A DNA stretch of 64,000 nt from an uncultured Prevotella sp. (GTDB taxonomy: Bacteria > Bacteroidota > Bacteroidia > Bacteroidales > Bacteroidaceae), in assembly GCA_905234845.1 (NCBI GenBank), contig CAJOIW010000005.1, positions 1 to 64,000 of the forward strand. Reading direction: 5' to 3'. Below are positions 1-8,486 of the stretch, one piece after another. The translations under genes and the position numbers were made by a program. Each line of letters opens with the position of its first letter. Positions within the stretch are counted from its first letter, which is position 1. Below the pieces are notes generated by a model. That model was given only the letters and a program-made list of their open reading frames with translations, did no database searches and was not told the DNA's origin.

Positions 1-121
1 CCGCTTCTTGTACTACTTGTCTGTTTTATGAAATAATCTCAAAGAACTCTCTCAAAAGCCAACACGCAAAAAAATGCGCGAAAGCGGATGCAAAGGTACT
101 ACAAATTTAACGAACAGCAAA
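1..121 (-). promoter_or_regulatory. Probable rRNA operon promoter and leader (gene off the left edge)
   Basis: Read on the minus strand, a Bacteroidetes promoter (TTTG at 121-118, 19 bases, TACCTTTG at 98-91) is followed by a boxA-like GTTCTTTGAGAT (47-36) and a tract of the kind found upstream of Bacteroidetes 16S genes (ACAAGTAGTACAAG, near 21-7). No rRNA is inside the window, so the identity is inferred from the leader alone. Confidence 0.5.
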
Positions 122-323
122 ATAATTGCTGGAGAAAAATCGAAAAAGATGAATATTTAACAATTATTCACTAAAAGATGATTTAAAAATAGGGAGTATA
201 CCTTATTAAATATAATAAATCACACGCGCGTGCGAGTAAAAAGTGCTGACAGGGCTCTGAAACCGTTACAACTGACCATTTGTCCATTTGTGCACTTGCG
301 TGGCATAAAAAATTGGCACATCC

Positions 324-354
324 TTTGCTACATCAAGAAAAAGTAGTAACTTTG
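324..354 (+). promoter_or_regulatory. Promoter of the Bax-inhibitor-like gene
   Basis: TTTG at 324-327 and TAACTTTG at 347-354, 19 bases apart, match the Bacteroidetes -33/-7 consensus. The start codon follows 60 bases later. The rest of 122-413 shows no gene. Confidence 0.7.
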
Positions 355-413
355 CCGACAGTCTGAACGACTTACAGGCAAGAGATTTATTCATATAAAA
401 ATTAAAAGAGACT

Positions 414-1127
414 ATGGAAATCAACGAATTTGAGAAAGTTGTCCGTCAGCAGGAGGGTTCGCTTTCGCTGGCTTTCCCCGCGCTGATGCGTAAGGTGTAT
501 GTATGGATGACGCTGGCGCTGGCCATTTCGGGAGTCACTGCCTACGGCGTGGCCCATTCTGAGAATCTGCTGGCGCTCATCTACGGAAACCGTCTGGTAT
601 TCTGGGGTCTGATTATCGCAGAGCTGGCTTTGGTGTTCACCGTGTCGGCAGCCATCAACCGTCTGTCGCTTACCACGGCCACACTGCTGTTCATCCTCTA
701 CTCCGTGGTCAACGGTGCCACTCTGTCTTATATCTTCGCGGCCTTCTCGACGGCAGTCATCACCAAAGTATTTTTCATCACAGCCGGCACATTCGCCGCG
801 ATGGCCCTTTACGGCTATTTCACGAAGAGCGACCTTTCGAAGATGGGTAAGATAGCGTTTATGGCGCTCATCGGCCTCATCATCGCCTCACTGGTGAACC
901 TGTTTATGCACAGCCCCATGCTCGACCTCATCGTCAGCTATGCCGGCGTGCTTGTGTTCGTGGGCCTGACCGCCTGGGACACGCAGAAGATTAAGCAAAT
1001 GCTTGCCATGCAGGAGTTTGCAGACGAGGGTGCGCAGAAGATTGCGCTGATGGGTGCCCTGTCGCTCTACCTCGACTTCATCAATCTGTTCATCTACCTG
1101 CTCCGCATTTTTGGCGGCAGAGACTGA
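414..1127 (+). CDS. Bax inhibitor-1/YccA family membrane protein
   Basis: A 237-residue integral membrane protein with about seven hydrophobic segments (roughly residues 28-48, 54-77, 85-107, 110-130, 140-160, 168-188 and 207-233), the layout of the Bax inhibitor-1/YccA/TMBIM family. The family mediates calcium leak or membrane-stress responses in some organisms; the bacterial substrate is not established. The length fits the family and the C-terminus ends soon after the last helix. It is monocistronic with a good promoter at 324-354 and a perfect inverted repeat downstream (1159-1219). The start is the first ATG after the promoter. Confidence 0.9.
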   Translation: MEINEFEKVVRQQEGSLSLAFPALMRKVYVWMTLALAISGVTAYGVAHSENLLALIYGNRLVFWGLIIAELALVFTVSAAINRLSLTTATLLFILYSVVNGATLSYIFAAFSTAVITKVFFITAGTFAAMALYGYFTKSDLSKMGKIAFMALIGLIIASLVNLFMHSPMLDLIVSYAGVLVFVGLTAWDTQKIKQMLAMQEFADEGAQKIALMGALSLYLDFINLFIYLLRIFGGRD

Positions 1128-1158
1128 CCGCCTGCTCAGAAGCCACACCATTCATAGT

Positions 1159-1219
1159 CCATAGTGCATAAACACGGGGGATTGCCCCTTCAGCGCATCA
1201 ACCCTATCATGCACTATGG
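1159..1219. terminator. Inverted repeat after the Bax-inhibitor-like gene
   Basis: CCATAGTGCAT (1159-1169) and ATGCACTATGG (1209-1219) form a perfect 11-bp inverted repeat enclosing a second small hairpin (GGGG-attg-CCCC, around 1176-1187). It could act as a terminator, though there is no long T run. Confidence 0.4.
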
Positions 1220-1369
1220 GCAATGTTATTTTTGTTAACTATTGCAAAATCCGAGTCTAAAATGTTAACGGTTTCTGTCGACTTTCACCTTCATTCTAGA
1301 GTGCGAGAATGCCATTTTTCCACCCGTTTCATTCGTTTCATTCGTTAAATTCGTAGTTCTCTCTTGCCA

Positions 1370-1474
1370 GACATATATGTTTCGGGGTGCGAAAGGCCAT
1401 GTTTTACACTCCGAAAGACGGTCTTTCGGGAGGCGAGAGCTTAGCTTTCGGAAGTGAGACATATATCTTTCGCA
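1370..1474 (+). repeat. Palindrome-rich dispersed intergenic element, copy 1
   Basis: About 105 bp bounded by ACATATATGTTTCGGGGTGC and ACATATATCTTTCGC, with an internal perfect palindrome around CCGAAAGACGGTCTTTCGG (1411-1429). Copies with the same ends lie at about 17776-17895 (reverse orientation) and 36627-36727. The surrounding 1220-1689 has no convincing gene. Confidence 0.7.
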
Positions 1475-1689
1475 AAATAAAACTTGCACACTTAGCATAT
1501 TCGGTGCGCCGCATCCCTACACTTTCCCTCTGTTTATGGGACAGGAGACGGGGTCGAGAAATTGCACACGCATACGTAAGAAATTTGCATCCACGATATT
1601 TTTTCCCGAAAAATCTTCAAATTTGACGTTAAAAGGGAACCGGAAATTGTTAATAAATGTAATATCTTTCTCTAATTTCTCCTCTTCTC

Positions 1690-1719
1690 TTGCCTATTTC
1701 TAAAAACTCACTATCTTTG
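1690..1719 (+). promoter_or_regulatory. Promoter of the serpin gene
   Basis: TTG at 1690-1692 and TATCTTTG at 1712-1719 with a 19-base spacer, 47 bases before the start codon. Confidence 0.65.
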
Positions 1720-1766
1720 CAGAAGATTAAACCATGCAATAATTACCTTATAATATTTATATCGAG

Positions 1767-3260
1767 ATGAGAAGGATTATCGTAATATTTTCGTATCTGC
1801 TGTTCTCGTTTCAGCTGATGCAAGCCCAAGTGCAGATAACAGGAAAGGTGGTTGACGAGCCAAATAAGGAACCCCTTATCGGTGTGTTGGTAGAAACTGT
1901 CAGAAGTACTGGTGAAACTGTCGACGAACGCTCTAAATACGGTGCGATTACGGACATAAACGGTTGCTTCACGCTCACGGTTCCCAGCGTGGACAGCGAA
2001 ATCAAGGTAAGCTATTTCGGCTATAAGGAAAAGACCGTAAAAGTGAGCCAAGATATGATAATCGAGCTCGACGAGGATATACGCGTCTCCCCGAGGAAGG
2101 AACGTCGCATGGTGGCTCTAACCGCCGCCGACAAGCAGATTATCGAGCACGTCGGCGACCTGGCGCTGCGCCTGATGAGCAGGCTTCCCAAACAGCAAAG
2201 CACGATATTCTCGCCGTTGAGCATTGCCTGCCTGCTGAGTTTGACCAACGACGGCGCAGCCGACCAAACGCAGAAAGAACTGAACCGACTGCTGGGTGCT
2301 GTACCTGAGGAAACCGACAGTTTCTACCAGAAAATGATTCCCTACTTTACTGACAGCAGGGTGGGCTCGCGTTTTCTGATGGCCAACGCGCTGTTCGCAA
2401 ACAACAATTTTCAACTGATGCAACCATTTCTGCAACAGGCCACCGACAACTATGGGGCTCTGGTGCGCAACATGGACTTCACCGACTCGAAGGCCGTGCG
2501 GGAGGTGAACGACTGGTGTGCCCGTCAGACCGACGGCATGATACACAAGATGGCCGACTCCACCGAGCCGAACATGCTACTGTTCGGGTTGAATGCAGTA
2601 TTTTTTGACAGCAAATGGGAAGACCCCTTTGAGAAAAAAGACACAAAAGACGAGACCTTCACCTCAGAGAACGGCACGCGCAAGAAGTTACCCATGATGC
2701 ACAAAAAAGACCTGTTCGCCTATGCTGCACAGAAGGGCTATGCCGCCTTGCGGCTACCCTATAATGGTGAAGTGCGGTACGACATGACCCTGCTCCTTCC
2801 CGACAAGGGGAAGACCATTGCCAACCTGTTGTCGAAGCTCTCCTCCCAGACACTTCAGCAACTCCAGCAACAGTTTCGCAGAGCCAGGGTCGATGTGAAG
2901 ATACCACGCTTCGAGACCGAGGTGCACCTGCACCTGAACGAGCTGCTGTGCCAGCTGGGCATCCCGACTGCATTCAACGAGGACAAAGCCGACTTCAGCC
3001 GCATGGCCGATGTTTCCGCTTATGGATCCAAAGCACGGATCTGCATCTCAAAAATGTTGCAGAAAGCGAAGATAGAGGTCAATGAGGAGGGCACCCGCGC
3101 CGCAGCCGTCACATTAGACGAGCAGGTTATAGTGGGCTATATGGGAAAATCAAGGAAATATGACGAGTTTGTTTTCCACGCCGACCGCCCGTTCCTTTAT
3201 CTTATCACCGAGCGCGCCACTGGCGCCATTCTCTTCATCGGTCAGTATCACGGCGAGTAA
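1767..3260 (+). CDS. Secreted serpin with an N-terminal carboxypeptidase-regulatory-like domain
   Basis: A 497-residue protein. Residues 1-20 are a signal peptide. Residues 22-90 form a CarboxypepD-regulatory-like beta sandwich (ITGKVVDEPNKEPLIGV ... GAITDINGCFTL ... VSYFGYKEKTV), typical of Bacteroidetes surface proteins. Residues about 125-497 are a complete serpin. The reactive-centre hinge EEGTRAAAVT (residues 440-449) and the C-terminal FVFHADRPFLYLI signature are intact; the small side chains in the hinge are what inhibitory serpins require, so it probably inhibits host or competitor serine proteases at the cell surface. It is a single gene with its own promoter. The domain fusion is unusual. 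No lipobox cysteine is visible. Confidence 0.88.
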   Translation: MRRIIVIFSYLLFSFQLMQAQVQITGKVVDEPNKEPLIGVLVETVRSTGETVDERSKYGAITDINGCFTLTVPSVDSEIKVSYFGYKEKTVKVSQDMIIELDEDIRVSPRKERRMVALTAADKQIIEHVGDLALRLMSRLPKQQSTIFSPLSIACLLSLTNDGAADQTQKELNRLLGAVPEETDSFYQKMIPYFTDSRVGSRFLMANALFANNNFQLMQPFLQQATDNYGALVRNMDFTDSKAVREVNDWCARQTDGMIHKMADSTEPNMLLFGLNAVFFDSKWEDPFEKKDTKDETFTSENGTRKKLPMMHKKDLFAYAAQKGYAALRLPYNGEVRYDMTLLLPDKGKTIANLLSKLSSQTLQQLQQQFRRARVDVKIPRFETEVHLHLNELLCQLGIPTAFNEDKADFSRMADVSAYGSKARICISKMLQKAKIEVNEEGTRAAAVTLDEQVIVGYMGKSRKYDEFVFHADRPFLYLITERATGAILFIGQYHGE

Positions 3261-3283
3261 AAAAACAAATAATTGCATTTTTA

Positions 3284-3334
3284 TTTGGTTATTTATTCAT
3301 TATTTTGTAATTTTGCGGCGCAAAAGTGAATAAA
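3284..3334 (+). promoter_or_regulatory. argR promoter with candidate ArgR operator
   Basis: TTTG (3284-3287) and TAATTTTG (3308-3315) form a promoter. TTTATTCA (3292-3299) and TGAATAAA (3327-3334) are a perfect inverted repeat whose halves resemble ArgR half-sites (TGAAT); they sit in the spacer and just past the -7 box, placed to give autorepression. Confidence 0.45.
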
Positions 3335-3345
3335 GATACAAAATA

Positions 3346-3840
3346 ATGAATAACAAGGGCAATCGTTTAGAAGTATTAAAGATGCTCATTTCGAGCCGCC
3401 AGATGGGTAGTCAGGAGGAAGTGCTGACTGCCTTGGCGAAGGAGGGCATCGCCGTCACCCAGGCCACGCTGAGCCGCGACATGAAACAGCTGAAGGTGGC
3501 CAAGGCCGCGACGATGGGCGGGAGATATGTGTATGTGCTGCCCAACGAGACCATGTATAAGCGGGTCCACGGCAACCAGCTCGCCACAGAGATGCTACGC
3601 ATACCAGGATTCGTGAGCATTAACTTTTCGGGCAACATGGGTGTCATCAAGACACGACCGGGCTATGCGAGCTCGATAGCCTACAACATCGACAACAGCG
3701 ACATTCCCGAGATTCTCGGCACCATAGCCGGCGACGATACCATCTTTATCGTCATCCGTCAGGGCCGCACACCGCAGGAAGTCATCAGCAGTCTGGAACG
3801 GGTGATACCAGAGATGAGAGAAGCGAAGGAAAGTATATGA
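3346..3840 (+). CDS. argR: Arginine repressor ArgR
   Basis: A 164-residue ArgR/AhrC-type regulator. The N-terminal winged helix (residues 1-75) contains SSRQMGSQEEVLTAL and the recognition helix TQATLSRDMKQLKV. The C-terminal oligomerisation and arginine-binding domain carries the GDDT signature (residues 129-132, in AGDDTIFIVI). ArgR hexamers bind operators of arginine genes when arginine is abundant. It heads the cluster argR, GNAT, argG, pspC, argC, argD on one strand, so it probably controls that cluster and its own promoter. Confidence 0.95.
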   Translation: MNNKGNRLEVLKMLISSRQMGSQEEVLTALAKEGIAVTQATLSRDMKQLKVAKAATMGGRYVYVLPNETMYKRVHGNQLATEMLRIPGFVSINFSGNMGVIKTRPGYASSIAYNIDNSDIPEILGTIAGDDTIFIVIRQGRTPQEVISSLERVIPEMREAKESI

Positions 3841-3891
3841 TCATCCTCATACCATTGTGACGAAAAAAGTAAACAAGTAAAAAGATTGAAC

Positions 3892-4521
3892 ATGGGAACA
3901 TCAGACGAGATACAGGTAATCGTTGCCGATGAGGAACACGAGAAATATGTCGACACCATTCTCAAAACCATCGAAGAGGCCGCCAAGGTTCGCGGCAGTG
4001 GCATCGCCAAGCGTACCCACGAATACCTGGCCAAGCGCATCCGCGAGGCCAAGGCCGTCATCGCCCTCGACGGCGACCGTTTCGCAGGCTTCAGCTACAT
4101 TGAGACGTGGGAAAACAAAAAATACGTCACCACGAGCGGCCTCATCGTACATCCCGACTATCGCGGCCGAGGTCTGGCCAAGCGCATCAAAGACCTGACC
4201 TTCTCGCTGGCCCGCACACGCTGGCCTCACGCCAAGATTTTCTCGCTTACGAGCGGTGCCGCCGTGATGTCGATGAACACCCGGCTGGGCTATCTGCCCG
4301 TGACCTTCGCCGACCTGACCGACGACGAGGCGTTCTGGAAAGGCTGTGAGGGCTGCTGCAATGTCGACATTCTGCGCCGCACCGGGCGCCGTTACTGCAT
4401 CTGCACAGCCATGCTCTTCGACCCCGAGGAACATCTGCCCGCAAAGATTCCACAAGAGGTGTTGGACAGGATAGCAAGAATGGAAGGAAAGCCTATACAC
4501 AGTTCTGAATTAAGAGATTAA
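3892..4521 (+). CDS. GNAT acyltransferase, probable N-acylglutamate synthase of the arginine pathway
   Basis: A 209-residue GNAT-fold protein with the acyl-CoA-binding motif A RGRGLA (residues 91-96), preceded by the strand TSGLIVHPDY and followed by a helix. I prefer the ATG at 3892 to an in-frame TTG two codons upstream. Its place between argR and argG repeats the Bacteroides thetaiotaomicron order, where the equivalent GNAT has been proposed to make N-succinyl- or N-acetylglutamate, the first committed step of arginine synthesis. No classical argA or argJ is visible here, which supports that role; the acyl donor is inferred. The spacing to argG is 13 bases. Confidence 0.8.
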   Translation: MGTSDEIQVIVADEEHEKYVDTILKTIEEAAKVRGSGIAKRTHEYLAKRIREAKAVIALDGDRFAGFSYIETWENKKYVTTSGLIVHPDYRGRGLAKRIKDLTFSLARTRWPHAKIFSLTSGAAVMSMNTRLGYLPVTFADLTDDEAFWKGCEGCCNVDILRRTGRRYCICTAMLFDPEEHLPAKIPQEVLDRIARMEGKPIHSSELRD

Positions 4522-4534
4522 AAACACAAACAAT

Positions 4535-5737
4535 ATGGAGAAAAAGAAAGTTGTGGTCGCCTTCAGTGGCGGTTTAGACACAAGCTACACCGTGATGTAC
4601 CTTGCAAAAGAAATGGGCTACGAGGTATATGCCGCCTGTGCCAACACCGGCGGATTCAGTCCCGAGCAGTTGAAGACCAACGAAGAGAATGCCTACAAGC
4701 TGGGCGCAGTGAAGTATGTGACGCTCGACGTGACACAAGAATATTACGAGAAATCACTGAAATACATGATTTTCGGCAACGTGCTCCGCAACAACTGCTA
4801 CCCCATCTCGGTGAGCAGCGAGCGCATCTTCCAGGCCATCGCCATCGCCCGATATGCCAATGAGATAGGCGCCGACGCCATCGCCCACGGCTCTACCGGT
4901 GCCGGCAACGACCAGATACGTTTCGACATGACCTTCCTCGTCATGGCACCGGGCGTGGAAATTATCACCCTCACCCGCGACAAGAAACTCTCGCGGCAGG
5001 AGGAGGTGGACTACCTCAACGCACATGGCTTCTCGGCCGACTTCACCAAACTGAAATATTCCTACAACGTAGGCATCTGGGGCACCAGCATCTGCGGTGG
5101 CGAACTGCTCGACTCGGCTCAGGGGTTGCCCGAGGAAGCCTATCTCAAGCATGTGACCAAGAACGATGAGAGCGAGCTGCGAATCACCTTTGAGAAAGGC
5201 GAGATCGCTGCTGTGAACGGCGAGACATTCTCCGACAAGGTGGCCGCCATCCAGAAGATTGAGGAGATAGGCGCCGCCTACGGCATCGGACGCGACTGCA
5301 ACGTGGGCGACACCATCATCGGCATCAAGGGCCGCGTGGGCTTCGAGGCCGCCGCGCCCAAGCTCATCATCGAAGCCCACCGTCTGCTGGAGAAGTACAC
5401 CCTGTCGAAATGGCAGCAGTATTGGAAAGACCAGATAGCCAACTGGTATGGCATGTTCCTCCACGAGAGCCAGTATCTGGAGCCGGTCATGCCCGACATC
5501 GAGGCCATGCTCACCTCGTCGCAGCGCAACGTCAACGGCACCGCCATCCTGCGTCTGCGCCCGCTGGGCTTCGAGACCGTCGGCGTCGATTCGAAAGACG
5601 ACCTGCTCAAGTCGAAACTCGGCGAATATGGCGAGATGCAGCACGGCTGGACCAGCGAAGAAGCCAAGGGATTCATCAAGGTCAGCAGCACTCCGCTGCG
5701 CGTCTACTACGGCATCCATCCCGACGAGGAACGATAA
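4535..5737 (+). CDS. argG: Argininosuccinate synthase
   Basis: A 400-residue enzyme that joins citrulline and aspartate with ATP to form argininosuccinate. The N-terminal PP-loop AFSGGLDTS (residues 9-17) binds ATP. The substrate-binding segment with AHGSTGAGNDQIRFD and the later IWGTSICGGE are conserved family blocks. The length matches the family. It lies 13 bases after the GNAT gene, in the same transcription unit. Confidence 0.97.
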   Translation: MEKKKVVVAFSGGLDTSYTVMYLAKEMGYEVYAACANTGGFSPEQLKTNEENAYKLGAVKYVTLDVTQEYYEKSLKYMIFGNVLRNNCYPISVSSERIFQAIAIARYANEIGADAIAHGSTGAGNDQIRFDMTFLVMAPGVEIITLTRDKKLSRQEEVDYLNAHGFSADFTKLKYSYNVGIWGTSICGGELLDSAQGLPEEAYLKHVTKNDESELRITFEKGEIAAVNGETFSDKVAAIQKIEEIGAAYGIGRDCNVGDTIIGIKGRVGFEAAAPKLIIEAHRLLEKYTLSKWQQYWKDQIANWYGMFLHESQYLEPVMPDIEAMLTSSQRNVNGTAILRLRPLGFETVGVDSKDDLLKSKLGEYGEMQHGWTSEEAKGFIKVSSTPLRVYYGIHPDEER

Positions 5738-5746
5738 AAAAAACAT

Positions 5747-5754
5747 TATCTTTG
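5747..5754 (+). promoter_or_regulatory. Internal -7 box before the PspC-argCD segment
   Basis: TATCTTTG lies ten bases after the argG stop codon, with no clear TTTG upstream. It could give pspC-argC-argD a second promoter. Confidence 0.45.
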
Positions 5755-5818
5755 CAACCTATTCAACCGTTTCCGCGTCTAACAGACAAAACGATAACTT
5801 AAAAAGGAGAAAAGAATT

Positions 5819-6007
5819 ATGGTTGACAAAAGACTCTTGCGTTCCGATGAACGCGTACTCGCCGGCGTTTGCGGCGGCATTGCTGAATATTTCGACGTAG
5901 ACCCCACCATCGTAAGGGTGCTCTACGCAGTACTCACCTTCTTCACGGCCTTCAGCGGAATCATCCTCTACCCGATTCTCTGGCTGATTATACCGGGAAA
6001 GAAATGA
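5819..6007 (+). CDS. Small PspC-domain membrane protein
   Basis: A 62-residue protein that is nearly all PspC domain: the amphipathic start DKRLLRSDERVLAGVCGGIA, then the helix EYFDVDPTIVRVLYAV and one strongly hydrophobic segment (residues 36-57). PspC-like peptides sit in the inner membrane and take part in envelope-stress sensing in other bacteria. It is embedded between argG and argC, seven bases before argC, with no evident biochemical link to arginine; the linkage may be only transcriptional. Confidence 0.88.
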   Translation: MVDKRLLRSDERVLAGVCGGIAEYFDVDPTIVRVLYAVLTFFTAFSGIILYPILWLIIPGKK

Positions 6008-6014
6008 AACAAAT

Positions 6015-7001
6015 ATGATAAAAATAGGTATTCTCGGTGGTGCAGGATATACGGCAGGCGAACTCATCCGCCTGCTCCTGAACCACCCGCAGGCCGACAT
6101 TCGCTTCGTTCACAGCGAGAGCAATGCCGGCAATCTTCTTACCGACGTCCACGAAGGCCTGTACGGCGACACCGACATGCGGTTCACTTCCGGCATGCCT
6201 TTCGACGACATCGACCTGCTCTTCTTCTGCTTCGGTCATGGCAAGAGCGAAGCCTTTCTGAAGGAGCACACCATACCCGACCACGTGAGAATCATCGACC
6301 TGGCCCAAGACTTCAGAATCAAAGGCGACCACGACTACGTCTACGGTCTGCCCGAAATCAACAAGCCAGCCATTGCCCAGGCCCGCCACGTGGCCAACCC
6401 CGGCTGCTTTGCCACAGCCATCCAGCTGGCCCTGTTGCCTGCGGCTAAACTGCAGCTGATTACCGAAGATGTCAGCGTGAACGCCATCACAGGCTCCACC
6501 GGCGCAGGACAGAAGCCCGGCCCCACCACGCACTTCTCGTGGCGAAACGACAATCTGAGCATATACAAACCCTTTACCCATCAGCATCTGGCCGAGATCT
6601 ATCAGAGTCTGAACCAGTTGCAAGGCTACCCCGCCATAGGAGGGAAAGACGAACCTGCGCTCGACTTCATCCCCTATCGCGGCCCGTTTGCCCGAGGCAT
6701 CTTTGCCACGGCTGTCGTCAAGGTCAAGACTCCTGTAGGTTGCGACATCGCTGCTGCCTACAAAGACTTCTACCGCAATGCCGCCTTCACCCACTACAGC
6801 GATAAATCCGTAGACATGAAACAGGTGGTGAACACGAACAAATGCCTCGTACACGCAGACCTCTTCGACAACAAAATTCTCATCACTTCCTGCATCGACA
6901 ACCTGCTCAAAGGAGCCGTGGGACAAGCCGTACAAAATATGAACCTCATGTTCGGCATCGACGAGACAACAGGATTGAAACTCAAAGCATCAGCATTCTA
7001 A
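6015..7001 (+). CDS. argC: N-acetyl- (or N-succinyl-) gamma-glutamyl-phosphate reductase
   Basis: A 328-residue NADPH-dependent reductase. The N-terminal Rossmann motif GILGGAGYTAGELIRLL covers residues 5-21. The catalytic cysteine is C131 in NPGCFATA, and HQHLAEI supplies the family histidine region. It converts the acylated glutamyl phosphate to the semialdehyde. In Bacteroidetes the acyl group can be succinyl. It is followed after six bases by argD. Confidence 0.95.
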   Translation: MIKIGILGGAGYTAGELIRLLLNHPQADIRFVHSESNAGNLLTDVHEGLYGDTDMRFTSGMPFDDIDLLFFCFGHGKSEAFLKEHTIPDHVRIIDLAQDFRIKGDHDYVYGLPEINKPAIAQARHVANPGCFATAIQLALLPAAKLQLITEDVSVNAITGSTGAGQKPGPTTHFSWRNDNLSIYKPFTHQHLAEIYQSLNQLQGYPAIGGKDEPALDFIPYRGPFARGIFATAVVKVKTPVGCDIAAAYKDFYRNAAFTHYSDKSVDMKQVVNTNKCLVHADLFDNKILITSCIDNLLKGAVGQAVQNMNLMFGIDETTGLKLKASAF

Positions 7002-7007
7002 ACAGAT

Positions 7008-8141
7008 ATGAACTTATACGACGTTTATCCTCTCTTCCCCATCAACATTGTCCGCGGACAAGGCTGCCACGTGTGGGACGACCAAGGACAGGAATACCTC
7101 GACCTCTATGGCGGGCATGCAGTCATCTCAATAGGCCACAGTCATCCGCACTATATAGAAAAAGTGACCGACCAGTTGCAGAAGATTGGGTTCTACTCCA
7201 ACTCTGTCGTCAATAAGCTTCAGACAGAGCTGGCTGAGCGTCTCGGTCGCATCAGCGGCTACGACGACTATCGACTCTTCCTCATCAATAGTGGAGCCGA
7301 GGCTAACGAGAACGCCCTGAAGCTGGCATCGTTTCATACAGGTCGCACACGCATCCTCTCGGCAGAGAAAGCCTTTCACGGACGCACCTCGCTGGCCGTG
7401 GAAGCTACGCAAAACCCGAAGATTATCGCACCCATCAACCAGAACGGACACGTCACCTACCTGCCGCTGAACGACCTGCAAGCCTGGCAGAAGGAACTGG
7501 AAAAAGGCGATGTTTGCGCCGTTATCCTTGAATGCATACAAGGCGTGGGCGGCATCCGCATGGCCACACCCGAGTTTGCCCAAGGACTTGCCGAAGCCTG
7601 CAAACAACACGGCGCGGTGCTCATCTGCGACGAGATACAATGCGGCTACGGACGCAGCGGACGGTTCTTCGCTCATCAATGGCTCGGCATCCGCCCCGAC
7701 CTCATCACCATAGCCAAGGGCATCGCCAACGGTTTCCCGATGGGAGCCCTGCTCATCGCACCACAGTTCAAAGCAGAATATGGCCAGCTCGGCACCACCT
7801 TTGGCGGCAACCATCTGGCCTGTGCCGCTGCCCTTGCCACGCTCGACGTCATGGAGAATGAAAAACTTATTGAGAACGCCCGCACCACCGGCGAACACCT
7901 CATGGAGAGAGTCAAAAACCTAAAACTCCATTCCATCACCGACGTGCGCGGTCGCGGACTGATGATAGGCATCGACCTCGCCATTCCGCAGAAAGACGTG
8001 CGTTCGCGGCTCATCACCGATTACCATATCTTCACCGGCTGCTCGGGCACACACACCCTGCGCCTTCTGCCACCGCTTTGCCTTACCATCAACGAGGCCG
8101 ACCAGTTTGTCGAAGCGCTCCAAAGCCTGTTGGGAGATTAG
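7008..8141 (+). CDS. argD: Acetylornithine (or succinylornithine) aminotransferase
   Basis: A 377-residue class III PLP aminotransferase. Visible sites are the cofactor-contacting D208 in ICDEIQ, the Schiff-base lysine K237 in TIAKGIANGFPMG, and NSGAEANENALK (residues 94-105). It makes N-acylornithine from the semialdehyde with glutamate as amino donor. It is the last gene of the arginine cluster, followed by a strong hairpin at 8148-8194. Confidence 0.95.
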   Translation: MNLYDVYPLFPINIVRGQGCHVWDDQGQEYLDLYGGHAVISIGHSHPHYIEKVTDQLQKIGFYSNSVVNKLQTELAERLGRISGYDDYRLFLINSGAEANENALKLASFHTGRTRILSAEKAFHGRTSLAVEATQNPKIIAPINQNGHVTYLPLNDLQAWQKELEKGDVCAVILECIQGVGGIRMATPEFAQGLAEACKQHGAVLICDEIQCGYGRSGRFFAHQWLGIRPDLITIAKGIANGFPMGALLIAPQFKAEYGQLGTTFGGNHLACAAALATLDVMENEKLIENARTTGEHLMERVKNLKLHSITDVRGRGLMIGIDLAIPQKDVRSRLITDYHIFTGCSGTHTLRLLPPLCLTINEADQFVEALQSLLGD

Positions 8142-8147
8142 TAATAC

Positions 8148-8194
8148 ACAAAACAACTTATTTTGTCTGACAGAATAAGTTGTTTTGTATTTTT
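8148..8194 (+). terminator. Terminator of the arginine cluster
   Basis: The arms at 8148-8167 and 8169-8188 pair over 20 positions with one G-T wobble and are followed by TATTTTT. The very small loop and the length also allow a cruciform. Confidence 0.75.
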
Positions 8195-8280
8195 AATAGA
8201 TAAACTTTGACAGACCAATTCTTTTTGTTTGCTCCAGAACAAAAAAACAGCTTTGCATTTGCAGAAAACAAAAAAAGCAT

Positions 8281-8288
8281 TACCTTTG
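8281..8288 (+). promoter_or_regulatory. Isolated TACCTTTG -7-like box upstream of pta
   Basis: This is the first of three TACCTTTG boxes in the 8195-8486 intergenic region. No TTTG lies at the usual distance, so activity is uncertain. Confidence 0.35.
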
Positions 8289-8307
8289 ACTAATATCGAA
8301 GGTACTA

Positions 8308-8373
8308 TCGTTCGAGAATAAAACAAAAAAGTGGATTTTGTTTTGTATTCTGCTCACTTATTTGTACCTTTGC
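8308..8373 (+). promoter_or_regulatory. Promoter-carrying dispersed repeat type 1, copy A
   Basis: TTCGAGAATA, AAACAAAAAA and TTTTGTATTCTGCTCACTTA are shared with 18154-18222. The repeat embeds a promoter (TTTG at 8342-8345, 19 bases, TACCTTTG at 8365-8372). The left AGAATA..AAACA and right TTTGTATTCT parts form an inverted repeat overlapping the -33 box. Confidence 0.65.
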
Positions 8374-8393
8374 CTATAAATTGGCGAAGGTAG

Positions 8394-8455
8394 GCTGCAC
8401 CTAGGAAAAACTCAAATAAAAATTTGGTTTTTCGCTCGGTTTGCACTACCTTTGC
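8394..8455 (+). promoter_or_regulatory. Promoter-carrying dispersed repeat type 2, copy A (proximal pta promoter)
   Basis: TTTG (8423-8426) and TACCTTTG (8447-8454) are 20 bases apart and end 32 bases before the pta start codon. The enclosing sequence, with GCACC..GGAAA, TCAAATAAAAATTTGG and TTTCGCTCGG blocks, resembles 49215-49275. Confidence 0.6.
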
Positions 8456-8486
8456 ACACATAACTTCAAATCATAACCAGATAACT

